Of a stretch of 64,000 nucleotides of DNA, positions 13,201 through 28,200 are shown piece by piece. The notes beneath the pieces are model-generated. The model was not told the origin of the DNA, ran no database searches, and saw only the letters and a program-made list of their open reading frames with translations. The stretch is taken from NCBI RefSeq assembly GCF_000003815.2, contig NC_049981.1:18812585-18876584 (forward strand), in the 5' to 3' direction. The translations under genes were made by a program, and so were the position numbers. Numbering within the stretch: position 1 is the first letter of the stretch; every line of letters starts with the position of its first letter. The DNA is from Branchiostoma floridae (lineage: Eukaryota > Chordata > Leptocardii > Amphioxiformes > Branchiostomatidae).

Positions 13201-16200
13201 AAGTGATATGTGTCTATTACTGAGAAATTTGATTGCATGTGAAGTTTACAACATGCATAACTTTCTAGGCAATACCCTAGAAGAAAATGTTGGTAGAGAG
13301 AAAGAAAGGGAAGACAGTTCACATTCAGGTAAAGGGACCATGAACGACACTTCTTTCCAGAATGTTGTGTTTCATGGGTTAGGGTTGCACCTTCATTGTA
13401 AGACAGTCCAGTGTGATGCAGAATCACAAAGACAGATGAGAGAACATTTCATAAAAGAGCACCATCAGACAAGGAGTGACACTGTCTGTCTGCAGCGGGA
13501 TCTTTATCCCGGGGTTCTCTGACACAGCAGAACTTGGGATGGCATTGTGACAGTCGTCATTATCTGGCAGATCCCCGGTGGTTGCCGGCACAAAGTGACT
13601 ATTGTCCTAGGTGGGCCACCATCTCCGAAAGGCAGCAATAATGAGTCTTGTGCCCTGGAGGGGGTTCGCTTCGATGGCGCCACCAAATGAGGGGTCTCGC
13701 GGGGATCCCCTGGTTGACACAAAGACAATTTTATGCTCGGTGTGGTTTGGGCTGGTTTGCGGGAGGTTGGAGATGAAGGGAGGTGTGGCGGGCTCTGTGA
13801 TGGAGAGACAGAACCTGCAGGTCTGGAGATAGCCGCACTGATAAACCGTCCCGCTCCCACAGAAACAGTTGTCTCTCCTTTATTCATTATCCCCTCTGAT
13901 ATTGATATTGGGTCCCTGTCAAAAATTGACACTTTAAATGTTCACCAGTTTTCCATTATGTTTCCTTTGACCTACCTATTTGTAAAACCAATGAAGAGAA
14001 CAGAAAGGCCAACCAAATATTTAAAAACGAAAAGCGCCACTCAGCTCATTTGCAAAACAAATAAGCAATAGTAAAGTGAAAAATAACTACGGCTTATCTT
14101 CAAGATCAGGAAAACGCCGGAAGGTGTTTCCGATCCTTGGGACTTGGGCTTAGCCTCTGTAGATTACAGCCCTACCAATTTAAAGATGCCTTGCATGAAT
14201 ACTTAATGAAGGGCTTTCATCAGCAAAATAATGGTGAAAACTGCAAAACCGTGCATAAATCAGTGCACAGGAATGTGCAGAAGTTATTGCACCAGTGTAA
14301 CACCTGTTTGTGAAAGCCTTATGTAGTTAGACTGATAAGGAGAGAGCCACCTGGAAATCCTTCCTCTATTTTCTGCCAATTAGATCAAAGGGCTGCAGCC
14401 TTGTCTGCACAGTAAGGTACTCAATTTCCTGATAAAGGCAGGAGATGAGAAGGAATAGACCAGCTCTTATCCTTAGTGGAACACCAGCACGGTGTTGTCA
14501 GACAACACGCAACAACCATTACAGTATGGGGTTACTTAGTCTTGTAACCTTGGGAAGATGAAGCCAGAGTCAGACAAAGGAGTCTGAATATGTAATTAAG
14601 ATTGGAACTTTGATAGGCTTTACAAAACACATTGTCTCATCCCACAATTAGGAGATAACATTTTTCTTGTGCCGAGATAATGAAGTTACTGTAGTATTGT
14701 TAACCGAGATATGGCTATTCAGTGATAATCAGAAAACCATTTCCTACAATGTAGAACGGTGGGCATATAGTTTTAGGAAATGCCATTTCTCTCATACAGG
14801 AGGACCTGCATGTCCCTTTCTGTGAGACGTAGGCATTCTATTTCCAGTTATTTTTAAGGGAAAGTTGACTTTCGAATTCTCTCTTAATTCGTAGTGAGAT
14901 GATGAAATTATGCATAATTGCTATCCTTGATTTTAGCGTAATACGTAGGGGGTTATTCTAAATTCAGTTTGAAGTGATGTCAGGACCTCCATGCAGACCC
15001 TCATGTAGAGTAAACCATAGCATACTGCCGGTAACCTACATTGTACAATGTCTAAGCTTGCAGATAGTAACTTGAAGCCCGCAAAAAGGGCTGACAAATT
15101 CATAAGTATAATCAATGATTATTTATTGCAAGCGGAGGAGGAGAGATGGGTCCTTTCCCTTTGGTACATGATGTGTGACTCTAATTAATCCAGCATGAGG
15201 ATATGACATTGATTGTACATAGAATGAAAATTGATAGGTATGAAACAGTACTAATTTTAGCATCTACACCTAGGGAGCTACCAGAGTTCATGATGTGCTG
15301 TGTACAAAATCCTGAGTTAGCAATGGGAACTTGCAGAGAAGTTACCTCCCCAGGGAATGAGATGATATATGATATTGGGAAGAAAGGAAGGAAGAAGGTA
15401 TCAGATATGACTGTCTCAGATAAGGATGTTGTTTGGTGTTTCCATTTCTTGTAGACTGTATTTCCTGCAATGATTAGGCTCTTATATTATACCTATGGCC
15501 CCAGGCTGCAGGGTATAAGGGACTTTAATGCAGGCTTATCAGATAATGCAAAGGAATTGTCTGGTAGAGAAGATGAAACCAGTATATCATGTGTGATGTG
15601 ACCATTACCTGTAAGAGCTTGTAAGTGGGAGCCACCTTTTTAGGTTTAGTAAATCAGTCATAATTTCAGCAGTGTTTCATTTGAGTTGCTTTAGGTTCGT
15701 CATCTCAGACAGTGAATTTGTACAGGTTGCTCTTATATATTCTAATATGTGGATTTTTAGTGTTTTTAGACTTTTAACAAGTGCAGTGATTGAGCCTACC
15801 TCTTGTATCTAAAATAAACACAGCAAATACAAGGATGTTTAAGTGCCTATTAGGTTGATATAAAACATCATGTATAACTAAAATATTTGTAGTGATATGA
15901 ATTTTAATGGTAAGTGTCCTGAGCCCAGATTTAACAAATATGTACATGCCAACAATCAACCCCTTCTTGAGTTTTCTATTTCAAAATCTGAACAAAACTT
16001 ACTCCTGTGGTTAAAAAAAAGCTGCTAGAGGACCCAAACCTACACCACTTACTCTCTGTCCCAATAGTTATCTATCACTCAAATATCATAACTTGTCCAG
16101 AAATTGAAATACTGCTTATATTCTGCTAAAATACCCAGACAAGCCAATAGGGGGCCCAGAATGTAATCATGCCAAGGTCTCATGAAGGCCTACCCACTTA

Positions 16201-19200
16201 GAAAATACCAATACAACCCAACCAAGCCATTCCAGTTATGCTTTTCCCCCACATACACACACATACAAACATACAAATGCTACCTAGAATATTGCAGTCT
16301 TGGTGAAGGTAACTAGACCTACAGCAAGAGTTTTAATTGGTCTGAAGTGTTAAAAGATTATTTGGACTTGACCTCCCATACTGGGGATTAAGTGACTTAA
16401 CTAACTTATGCCTAAGAAAACAGTTTCCTAACCTTAATTATGGTAGTTACTTCTGTTTCAAGAGCCCTGCTATATATTGTCTACAAAATTTAAAGCGGTA
16501 TTGATGTGATATGACTCAAAATGTTGATTTTTAGAATTTCAAAGATAATCTAAATTGTTGACATATAGTTTTTCTCCATTGAAACACAAGAAAAGTAATG
16601 GTTGGAAACATGGGCAGATGAAAAGAGTTCTCAATTCTTCGTAATCCAAACTTTTTTGTCTTAAACTTGGGGTTTTTGAACTTGATAAAACCTCTTTCAA
16701 CATCAATATGTGTGTTAAAAGATTGAACAAACACCACTACCAGTTCACTACCATAGAACCAGTTGATTAGCCCCCTAGTACTGTAGTGGTTGCAAAAAAG
16801 TTGTGTGGCCCAAGGGCTATTGAAAAGGAGACTGGCACCGCTCTATCTGCACCAGTCAGGAAAGGACTTAAGTTTTGGTATGCAGATCTTGAACCAACAT
16901 TGTTGCTTTCTTCACCGCAAGTATGATCCACAGTGTTAGACAGGAGAGAAAAGAGTCCCTACAGCAATAAACGTTGGCACCGCGATGGTGTCACCTACGG
17001 ACACCACGGGTCAGGAAACAAGATGGTAGGCACTGACCCATGGCAGCCTGGGGCCAACACAAACTATCATGGAGGAGAAGTCATTTCTTTGTACCCCATC
17101 CTGGCAGCTAATCTTTCTATTGTTGGATGGCAGGAATGACAGGAGCTAACTTAATGTTGCTGGATGGGATGTCAGATCATGTCCCAACTTTGAGGAAATT
17201 AACAAACACGTCAATACTTGTCATATTGGACCAAGCTTGTTCTGGGTAGAAGCTGATCCTACCCTCAGGATAATTCATGTGCGCTATTTGGTCATTTAGA
17301 GAGGTTTTTGTTTTCATTTTTTCTTGAGCATACCATTGGTATTAGATTTTTTGCCTCCATGAAAAATTGATGTATTGTGTCTGTCTGCAGCTGTGCGTTT
17401 ATGCTTTCAGATATTTGTGGCCAGAATAACTTTATAACTATAACAATGTCCCTTATCTATAGTTATAACTATAGATCATGCCCGTAGCCAGGATTTTGGT
17501 TGGGGGGGTTCTTTTTAGTAATTGTGGGACCATCGAGCGCCGTAGGCGCGAGACTCACGCCGAAGGCGTGAGCTTCCTAGGGGGGTCCGGGGGCATGCTC
17601 CCCCGGAAAAATTGAAATTTCGACCCTCTGAAACGTCATTTCCTGCATTTTGATGGGAAAAAATCGCTTGCGAAGTTTAATGGAATTTCTATTAAAGGAC
17701 AAGGCTTTTGCGTAAGTCTTTGAGGCCAACTCCCTCGACATATTTTCACCATGTGCGACACCAAAGGCGCGAGGCGTCGCAATGGAGGTCCGGGGAAATT
17801 TTGAAATCTGGACCCTCTGAAAAGCCATTTCCTGCACTTTCTGGGGCACATTTTGCTGATAGACTCACTATGATTGGCTGAAATGTCTATCAGGGAAAAA
17901 TGCAAATCAGTCATGCCTTTGAAAAAAAATCTTGGACATGAAAAAGTGGACCTTCGAGCCTGAAAAAGCGGACCTTTTGAGCGTGTGGGGGGGTTCTTCC
18001 GAACCCCCCGAACCCCCCCTGGCTACGGGCATGTAGATGGACTATGAGAATATTTGGTATGTGGATAGGGATTGGTAAGACAAAGGTCAAGATTGATTCT
18101 GGTCCCCCTGGTGTTTGGCCTTGGTACTGAAGTAGAACTTCTTGTCTTGATTTGTTGGCGGCAGATAGATTTGTTGGCGGCAGATAGCAAACGCAGGCGA
18201 GGTCGCCAACCCATGTCCTACCTGCAGTACATACAGCAGCTGCTGGGGGACGAAAGCGGCCTACTTACACCGGGGCAGATCAAAACCCTGGCTGCCGACA
18301 AGAAACAGTGGAGACTTGCAGTCGCCCGCCTTGCGGCCGACCGATAGATAGATAGCTTATTTTGTGTATAAAAATCCCAGCAAATTAAAGGCTACAGTCC
18401 ACTATCAGCCAATAAAATTTATTATGCTTCTCCTCAATAGAGGATGACTACTTTGGATTTTCATCTTCCACTAATCCTGTGTTGGGTGTTGTTTCCAGAT
18501 CCAGTTTGGGAAGTTCCAGCGCAGCAGGTACTACCGTGACATCAGCCACTCCAGTGTTCGCTGCCGGAACTGTGACCAGGTTGGACACTTGTCCAAGGTC
18601 TGCCCCAAACCACCTGTACGTACACATATTTTCAATTTCAGTGAATGTAAATGCACATCTAAACATGTATATGTCATCAGTGTATCATCATGTTCTATCC
18701 CAATTGAGATTAGGTGCACCATGATGCAATGCTTCTGCTTCCTCATTAACTTGATATGACTCACACTTCATTTTTAAATGCCGACAGCTGATCTTATAAC
18801 ATGAGTCTTGAAATAAACACTTTTTCAGTCCAACTGTTATAAAGATGTATTTTATGAATAAATGTCCCTTGATGTTGTTTATTTATTTAGCTGTTTATTC
18901 TGCATTTTATTTGCATGTCATTATTGTAAGCTTGCAATGTTGTCTTAACCCGCCTTTCGTTAGTTCCAGTAAGGCCATGTTGATTCATTTGTATGGAAGA
19001 CAACTGCACTTGCAATACGTTTTTAACCATGCTGTTAATTGTGAAAAGCTGCTGCAAAATGAGCAAATATATGCCATAAAGTGGACAAAATTCAGGAAAC
19101 GGATGCTTTCATAGAATGCCAAAGTCAAAGAAAAATATGTGAAAGAACAAAAATGAAGAATCTATAGTTTGGTATCTTCCTAACGACATTGATTTCATAA

Positions 19201-22200
19201 TTAAGGCAACTTTTCTTTTGGCCAAACCATCTATCTTTATTCAAAAGCTTGCATCAGTTTTGGGTTCCCAGAAGATATCATCCATATGTTCAAGTCAACA
19301 TGGCCTGAGATGGAAGACCAAAGAGTAATATTTTTATAGAAAAATGGAAGAAAATTGTGCAGGGTTTTAAGTTAGTATTACCATTTAAGTTAGTAGTTAT
19401 ACCATTCATGTAGAGTTTTTGGGTCAAGTTTTGCACCTGTCTGCTGACCATGTTGTCTTTCCTTTTACCTATTCCTGTAATTTTTTTAGACCAAAGTGTA
19501 CGCTTTTATGAAAAAACTTAAGAAAACCTGCACTGTTTGAAACTTAAGAAAACAATTCACCGGCAGTTTTTTTGCCTTAAGTTTTGCGGCGGGTCTGCTG
19601 ACCGCCGTCTTTAAATCAGGCCGTATTTGCTTGGTAAGTGAGCCACCTGTCTCCACCAAGAACCCACAGTGCTCCCAGGGGAGTCCCTTCTCCGTTCCCT
19701 GTTAGATGACATAATGAATATATCAGATTTGTATGATAGCATAATGAATACGGAAGATTGTATTGAGTCATGGTCTGTGGGTATTATCGAACAGAAGGCA
19801 CTCCCGATAATTCTATATTAGTGAGAAATCAATTTCTGGGAGATGGTGATTTCCTCGTATTTTATATAGGGAGCATAACTCATGCTGTGGCAACACGACG
19901 ATAAAACTTGGCACGGACACTCCCAGTGATGCTGACTTCATAAAATTGCAGTTATAGGTAGAACTGCAAGACCAGGAACCAATGGCCCATGTGGTCTGGA
20001 AAGATTTTCAAGTAGAGGGTATTACTGTATGTCATTGACATGTGACACTGGAGGTGTATTCCTCACTTTGTCAAAGAATAGTTTTTTTTAAAACAGAAAA
20101 TGAAAAAGTTGGTCAAATTTGTGGTCATATTTTGAAGAGTGAAAAGTTAGCCACATAAAATACTGCAGACAAAGTTTTATGATGATGGTTTGAGATTTGT
20201 GATTTTATGACAAATTGTAGGTTTGATGTGGTTGTGTACCAATTATATGAAAGATTGGCAGAGAATGTCTTCCATCAAGTTTGCTTTCCTGGTTTTGTAA
20301 CGCAAAACAATGGTCGATTCAGATTTCTGTATAATTTGGCATGGTAGGAGAAGTAATAAATAGTATTTCCTCATCTTTTTCTGGATTGGCTTGGAAGACT
20401 GTCCAAATAAACTGTAAACATGAGTTAGGTCACATGACCAAGATGACCTTTAACCTCACACACCTGTTATGTTTACTATTCAACCTATGCAGTACCTGAA
20501 CAACCAGCACTGCTATGGAAAAGACTCGTTGATAATATTGCTTGGTTTAAACCATAATCATAATGTGTGTTCTACTGGTTTAGAGGATGCATCGTATAAA
20601 GTTCACACATTACACAGAGAGATTGCCATACAGGAAGGGAAGCAATAGAGACCCTAAGAAGACAATATGTTCAAAAGTATGGGGTTTAAAGATGGACCAG
20701 TCAAAAGATCTCTTTACAAGGTTAATGATGCATCTCATTATATGTGATGTAATGCATATAAGCCATCCCCAGTGTTGTTAACAGGTGTCCTCAAGCAGAA
20801 ATGCCTGCTCATGGCCAGGCAGGACGCCTCTACCAGAAATCATGAATCATCCTAAGTGTTTACAAAGCTCGGTATTAGCTGGCTTGAGAGGAATCTGTTT
20901 TGGAATCCCTCTCACCCTAGCTCAGACATGCCATCAGAAGTCCATTGTCCTCCAGAAGACAAGGGGTCTCCTAAAGAGGTTTCTACCATATTTGGACACA
21001 GAGTGGCCTGTATGGAGAGACTCGTTTGATATGGCAGTCCCTTTGTGCAAGGCACTTGTCCCTGTCTTTGAAGTCACAGCCACTTTTGTCCCTGCTTCCC
21101 CGAATGTTTTCTTTTGCTTGGAAGGATTTGAACTGGTCCTGGTGGTGGCAAGGAGGAGTTTTTAATCAAATTTTGCACGGGATTAAGAGCTTACACACCT
21201 GGACTGGTCTTACTTCCCAGGCCTAACACCACACAATCTCCGGGTTATCTGGTCCCCGCACTGACAAAAAGCATTGACATCTGTGCATTGAAGGTGCAAA
21301 GGAGTGATTATGGGAATTTGGAATAATGACAATGTTTTGAGCTACACCCTGTAGCTAGGGATCTGGTATAGAAAAGGTTCTTCCCTGAGGGGGAATTCTT
21401 TACCTATGAAAAGGCCCAGACTCAATGATGCTTGAAATGTCTTCATTGAGGGAAGAACTTTTTGAATTAGTCTCCCTCTGATGAGTCTGCAAAGAACCGA
21501 ACAAGTCTTGTATCTTGTATTCAACTTCTTTTTTTTCACAAATTGGATGAAATCTCAGTGACTGTCCTATGTGTTGACAATGTCCCTTATTTTGTTGGGA
21601 ATGTCCTACGAGACCCAAACTGCATTGTTAGTGCTTCAGGGCTCTTTAAAGATGACAGCTGTTTTAGTGGCTGGGATCTGAGGCAGCGGCCCTCCGAGGG
21701 GACGTGTTGTCATCTCGCTGTATTGGCACTTCTTTTTTCCCACAGAAAGCAGGAGCTTAATCTAATTAATTGTCAGGGAGCCTGTGTTTGGGGAATAAAG
21801 CAGCACAATATGAAACATTCCTGCTGAAGGGACTAGGCCAATAAAGAAGGCGCTCCCTGTCACCCTCGGAATCGATGATAAAGTGAAATACCTCCCTTTG
21901 TATTCCGTCGGTGCTCAAGTTTCTCCAAGGACTGATGGTGCCTGGGCTAGCCTGAGAATGCATACTAAACAGGCACCACCTAAAACAATGATGGAAAATT
22001 AAGGGGACCCCAGGAACTGCCCCGCCTGCCCTGTTCCAGGCTGGCGCCGCTTGGGGTAACTGTATCGTCAGCCCACCTTATCGGAATAACTGTTTTTCAT
22101 GGGCAGTTGATCGCTGAAATGGACTGTGGAGGCCCTGCCGCTGGCAGTCGCCTGCTCGCAATTTGGTATTCGACATGCACCACCGTCACCCCTCGCGGCA

Positions 22201-25200
22201 ACCTTTGAAGGCAGGCCTTCCGATAGAAGGGGCGACCTCGGAGCGCTTGTGGAAAAGTATCTCCTTAAGTCCCCCGACATTTCTACCAGGATTCAAAACA
22301 TCAACAAGCAATGTGCATTTCTCAGTAGAGTCGCCTACACATGTAATATGCATTTGTGTGCAATATTGGGTCCGTGAATAAACATTTCTCAGAGAGAAAG
22401 TCTTCCAACTTGTCCCCACTCCAAGTGATCTGGAGAAGCACCTGGGTCTCCAGACGGAGGGAAGGCCGTCTCCAAGGTTCATCAGGCTCATCAGGAAGTA
22501 GCAGACTGTTTAATTAATCAATAGGAGGTCGTTTTTCAGGAAAGACACCTTATTTTTCACAGTTTCTTGACTGCAGGGACCATTGTTCCTGAAGCAAGGC
22601 AACCCTGTGTTGATTGATGATCTCTACTGGCAGACACTTGCTGTCATGGCAGAAAACTTCTGCCACTGTGAAGACTGCCATGTCTCATGGGGAACCCTTT
22701 AGGCAATTTCCTTGCATCTGCAAGACAGTTAAAGACATTTTTCATTTTGAGATGATCGTGAGTAATGCGGGTTTGATTTTACACACTGTATGTAATTATA
22801 ACAATGGTGAATTAAGTAATGGAATCAAAAGAACCAATGAGTTTTCTTGCAGTATTTTTTTCCCTACTGTACAATATCATATTCTTTATTGTTTGTAATG
22901 AAAGTAACACCCAATCATTAAGGCTGGGCCAGGAAAGCAGCAAACTATGGTCAACAAAAAAAACTTTGAAACTTATTATTACTTAATTAGTTGCTTTGTA
23001 TTACATATCATTGGACCGCTGATTTATTGACCTTTACAATGGTGCAATGGAGTTTCCCTGTGATTCTTTTTTTTGTTGAGCAGGGGGGGTTAGTGCTTGT
23101 GTAGGGCACAAAAAAAAATTCCAAACTTTGCTGTGTTGAATGAAATTTTTAATTGCATCAAAGCTGTGCTGGAGAAGGGTGCTACAATAGATACAAGTAT
23201 CTCTCCCCTACTTTATCACTGTCCCTTAAATTTAAAAGTCATACTTTTAGCTACATGTACATGTACATCCACATGTTTCAAAGTTGTTGTGAAGAGGCTG
23301 AATACATCACACCTACCCAATCTAATCCGTCAAAATTCTGTGAGAGAATGCAGACTTCTCTTCACAAAACTGTTGCCATCCATTTGTTAAACCTGCTGGT
23401 TTGAGGATACCATAGGAATGCCTGATCGGATTGAGAATTAATAAAGAAAGGCAAACAAAGATTTGCACCTGCTTGAAGATTGCAAAACAGGTGATTACAT
23501 GTTTCTGGGAACGTTCCATCGCTAGTAGCCCCGGGGTACGGGGCAACTGGAACTATAGAGGTGTCAAGCCTCTGCCAATCAGATTCCCCCGTGCTTTGTC
23601 AGCAGCGAAGGATTGATTGAGACTTGCGTGCCAAGCGGAGCCTGTCCCCCAGTAGCGACATGACAAGTTATGTCCATCAGATAAGACGAGCCCGGAGGCC
23701 AAATGACTCGGGTTCCATATTACCTGTTTGTGGTGGTGTACCTGTCGTGGTGGGAAGGGACAGGTAATTAAAACTGCTTAAAAATAGGATTCTCAGCACC
23801 TCGTGCAGACTCAGAGAGAAGCAGTTCTGCACAAGAATGCAGAGCTTAGTCTGAGGTACTACGTGGAACGAAGGAGTGGTGGGAATCATTGTCAAAACTT
23901 GAAATAGGGAGAACTTCAACTTAGCATATAAAAGTAAATATTTATAAATTGACAACTGATTACTGGGTTGGGGAAGTTTGGTTATGATTGAAGTGATGTA
24001 TATTTCAGTTGTACTTCGCTTTAACTTTTACTGTTACATCATAAACAAAATGGTCACTTTTGACAAGTTTGTCAGTCACCTTAGCACTCAAACTCACAAG
24101 GTGGTAGCCTTAAAGTACAATATAATATACTGGCAATGATTAATGGTGTAGAAGATTTGATTACTTGCTTTCACAGTGGAAAATTTGATTTTTTTCCATG
24201 TTAAACTAATTATGATGGACATTGCATTATTCATAAAAATCAGGGAGGTTGCCTTGTAATCTTGTGTTAGAAAAAATCTTAAAAGTGTTCAATTAAACAG
24301 GAAATTGTGATCCTGCGGAGACAACCTCTATAGTAAAGTACTAACTTGTGTATTGTTTTAATGTTATAGTGATAGTAATAACATTCGCTAAAAGGTCCAA
24401 AGATAGGCAGTCTGTAACAGGAATAAATTGGTATCAGTTTTGAAAGTTTTTCAAAGTTATCAGTAGTTTAAGGTAGTGGTGGGTGTATTTGTACATGTAT
24501 GAACTCATTGGAAGTGAACATAGTGAAATTTGTACTTTTGTCTATCATCTTAATTATCTCATTTATTGCCTTAGGCAACTGCTGTAAATGGTCGACACGT
24601 GACCTTAAACTTTTGACCAAATGGATGTCTCTCCAGCTTCTGCCCTTCCCAACTTCCGTCCTACCATTCTGGTATTTTCAGTAACAGTCATGGGTGCAGA
24701 CGTGGAACGAAGCTGTTTGCCACCAGCACAATTATGATAATCTGACATTAGGGAAGAAATTGAGGTGTGTGACACGAGGTTGAACCCTGCGAGGGGGTTG
24801 GGGACACGCCTTATTAGGCATAGGCACCTGAACACTGCTTCATCACACTCCAATAGACTTCTTTTGTTTGCAGAAGTCAGCTAGTCACACTATCATTAAC
24901 TCACCTTTGGTAATTTACTACTCCCAAGACAATAGATTCAGGTGGGAAGAACTAACCGCCGGATGTCACCAAAGATAATTTGATGTACTGTACAATGTCT
25001 GGGTTCAGTAAATATGTCTCTTTCACTCTAAAACAATGTGGAAAGTGGTAACTACAAAAACCAAAACAGGGCCACTTGAAAATTTCTCATTGGTAAAACT
25101 TGAGTCAGGAACACTTGTTTGTATTATTCTTATTTATGATTGGCGTAGGATTCCAGTATCTGAAGTATATTGCAGAAATGACATGAGATTGTTAGATGGT

Positions 25201-28200
25201 ATTGTCCAGAACAAAAGAAAAATTTGAAAGTAGATAAATCAAAAGATTGACATGACATGCCGATTGTGGATTAGTAGGAAATGTGAAAAGGACATTTGAA
25301 GGACATTTCTGTGACTTGCTTACAGCCACCAGCCAGACTGTCAACAGACAGTGAGGGACAACACTGTTTCATGTTTCAAGGATGCGTGTGCTGAGAAAGG
25401 GACGCATGTACCCTGTTGTCTTGTACATGTACATTGCACTGAAATAAGTAACTTGAACAGGTGGGAAAATAAAGTTAGTGATGGGTCCTGTCACAGCCAT
25501 TACTTTTAAATTTGTACTTTAAGACTGTAAAGTGAAGTCAATTCAAACTACATGTATGTTTAGTTCATTGGGGAATCATGTATCTTTGAAAACTAAGTGG
25601 AATTACTTGAAAGTAGTCAATGGATTAAATAGAATTCAACCATGACCATGTACAACCTTTGACCTCTCAAAGTGAAGATGGCTGCAAAAGAACTCTTTGC
25701 ATGTTTAACTGCAGTCATTGAAACTTGCAAGACACTGAATAGAGTGCTTGAAAAACAACAACTAGAATTTGGCACTATTTTCACACCCTCAGACTTTTCG
25801 TTCAATGTTTTTCTTCCAGTTTGGCATTATCTTTCTTTAAATCTGGGAACTATTGAATGAGATTGGCATGTCCTTAGCTAAGCTTTGCTGGGTGTGTCAT
25901 CATGCAGACATTCAGTCAGGTAGAAGTTAAAGGATTTGTGTCTCTTTTATGATGAGGGTCTGCTTCATTTCAACCAGGTGTCCTTACAACCCCTTCTGGC
26001 CCTGTCCGTGAAAGAGACATTCTCCCCAACAAAGAAGGGATTGGTGATTACTTAAGCCACGTTTTAAGAACCCTGATTACAGCTGACGTATTTGCAATAA
26101 TGGAGGATTATGGTAGGCCTGATTGTGAAAGGCTGATCTTGTCCCCTGTACATTAGTGTCAGCTGTCTGTCAAACTCAACACCCATTGTGGTCTGACAAT
26201 GCTGTTAGGGAGCTGCTTGTCTGGGACAAATGCAGGTGTCAATAAAGTTGTGTCTAATCATAATTTTTACGAATTTCAAAATTAAAATTTTTATACTACA
26301 GAGTCTAGATCTGTAGTAGTTTGATCACAAGTTGAGCTCACTTCAGAGTACCATTTTGGCATCTTTTTCACAGACTTTTATGGAAAACTTTGCAAAACAT
26401 GGTGGGAGGTCCAACTACCTGATTCTCTTGATCCTTTTATTGGTAGTCTGACTTCACATGTGAGCAAACCCACATAGTATGAAGGAAAAAAGTTTAGCTC
26501 CATCAGTTTGGGGCACACATCATGACTTTTGGGCCAACAAACAGAGGAAACTTATCAAATTTGGTAAGCTGCAGTTTCCTTGTGTTCGGTCAAAAATTTG
26601 ATGAACTTCAATCGTTTCAAATTGTCTTTTGAGCTGTTGTTTTAGACCTGCAGGCCTTGAAGGGGTTTTTGCTGAAATGTATCTACCTAAGATGGACTAA
26701 TCTATTCAAGGGTACAGGACCTTGTTCTCTACAATAGCACAAAACTCTCTAAAGCCATCTATTGTTGTATAGATTTATCTCAGATGTCGGGAATCTAGAT
26801 TCCAAATGTATAGCATCAGTTTGCCCCATGTACTAGTATTAGGGCACTTTGGTGTATGCCTCAAGCATCAAACCTTTGCCCATAAAGAACCCAACACACT
26901 TATCAAAAAAGAGTAGGGTGTGATGACCCAGTGTGCTTGGTTGAAAATGTGTGCTGTGGCAAGGCTGTTGTGTAGTTGGATGAACAGCCTGGGGATTCTA
27001 ACCAAGGGCCCTATCTAAGGATGTTGTCGCATTACATCTAATTTTTTCACTACAATATGTTAATTTTTTAAACAGTGCTTTGTGTTGTTGTTGTCTTTTT
27101 GACTTTCATTTTCATTTACAGTCAACTTGCTACACAGACGAGTTTCAGACATCATCTGTACGTCTTCCACTCTTGAATGAATGACTGGTAATACATGTAT
27201 AACTCCGTCTGTGGTAGAAAAGCAATGTGGACAAGCGGGCCACCTTCCTTGCCTTTAATCTGGTTATTTCTCATCCCCAGAGGAAGTCAGCGTGTTTCCT
27301 ATGTGGCGGCCGAGACCACCAGTCCTCCACCTGTCCTACTGCTGCCTGCCACTTCTGCTCCACCCCTGGACACCAGACCCGCTACTGTAAGGGCAGGTAC
27401 CGCTGTGCAGAGAGCGTGTGTCTCCACTGTCACTGGAAGGGACACCTGGCCAGGGTAAGTTTCTACAATACTGTAAATGCAGACATGTTTGCAGTGGGTT
27501 TATGGTCAAGGTGCCTACTTCACTGCAAACTCACAACCACTCACTCAACCACTGCGAAAATTTTTCTGCTTCCTGCCTACACTATTTTTAAAGTGCTACA
27601 TGTATGTACTATAAATTGTACAGTATCAGGACTTTCGTTGCAGTCTAAAATTATCTCCTGGATTATCATTTTTGGGCATGGGTTGCTTTGCTTATACTTG
27701 AAAAATATTATTTATGAAGTATACTCATCTGAGTTAGTTGACAAAGGAAACAGGGAGACAGAACTGCCTAGTAAGTGAACAAGTAGCAAGACTACTTTCT
27801 TGTTAGCTCTCTCTTCCCCTATTCCTGCCATTCAATGTGGTCCAGATCTGAGTCCAGATATTTTCCAAACTTTCAGTGTTTCTTAAAGTCTAAGTCAAGG
27901 TCAAGGTTATACAGCTGAAAAAATTTGAAAACCTATATCATTGCATATTTTGTCCAAAATCATGAACGCGGTGGTACTAGCATATGAGAGGTAAAATATA
28001 ACTATGTAACAAGCTATAAGACTTAAGAAGATTAGTTACCATGAATAAAATTGTTGTTATGTTCATGCTTGTCTCAAACATGATAATTTTATTGCAATAA
28101 ATGCATCATCAGCACACCAAGTCATTTCTGTCAAGTGCTCATGACAGATCATATCACTTCGAAACAAGCGGGCGCAGACTTATCTCACACACTTTTTCAT

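Larger units (their letters stand above)
10705..18498 (+). other. intron 2 (7.8 kb)
   Basis: GTACGG donor and TTTCCAG acceptor. It contains possible regulatory blocks near 10.98-11.72 and 13.5-14.3 kb, two members of the scattered repeat family (about 11.88-12.04 and 16.01-16.33 kb), a TIR transposon (17477-18033) and a LINE 3' fragment (about 18.13-18.36 kb) just before exon 3. No nested gene is recognised. Confidence 0.85.
18616..27280 (+). other. intron 3 (8.7 kb)
   Basis: GTACGT donor and ATCCCCAG acceptor. Holds a local direct repeat near 19.43-19.62 kb and possible regulatory blocks at about 20.78-22.5, 23.5-23.78 and 26.0-26.2 kb. No nested gene or intact mobile element is recognised. 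Confidence 0.85.

Noticed and set aside
13504-13932. 142-codon minus-strand frame in intron 2
   Set aside because: Low-complexity Pro/Ser/Thr content, overlapping plus-strand frames of similar length, and no homology I recognise.
18072-18190. Extra ZCCHC7 exon just upstream of exon 3
   Set aside because: The frame leads into a LINE-type C-terminus with its own stop and (GATA)n tail, and the phase of exons 2 and 3 already matches without it.
27195-27458. Alternative frame across exon 4
   Set aside because: Shifted one base relative to the knuckle-encoding frame. It is Pro/Ala-rich and lacks the zinc ligands, so it is a shadow of exon 4.
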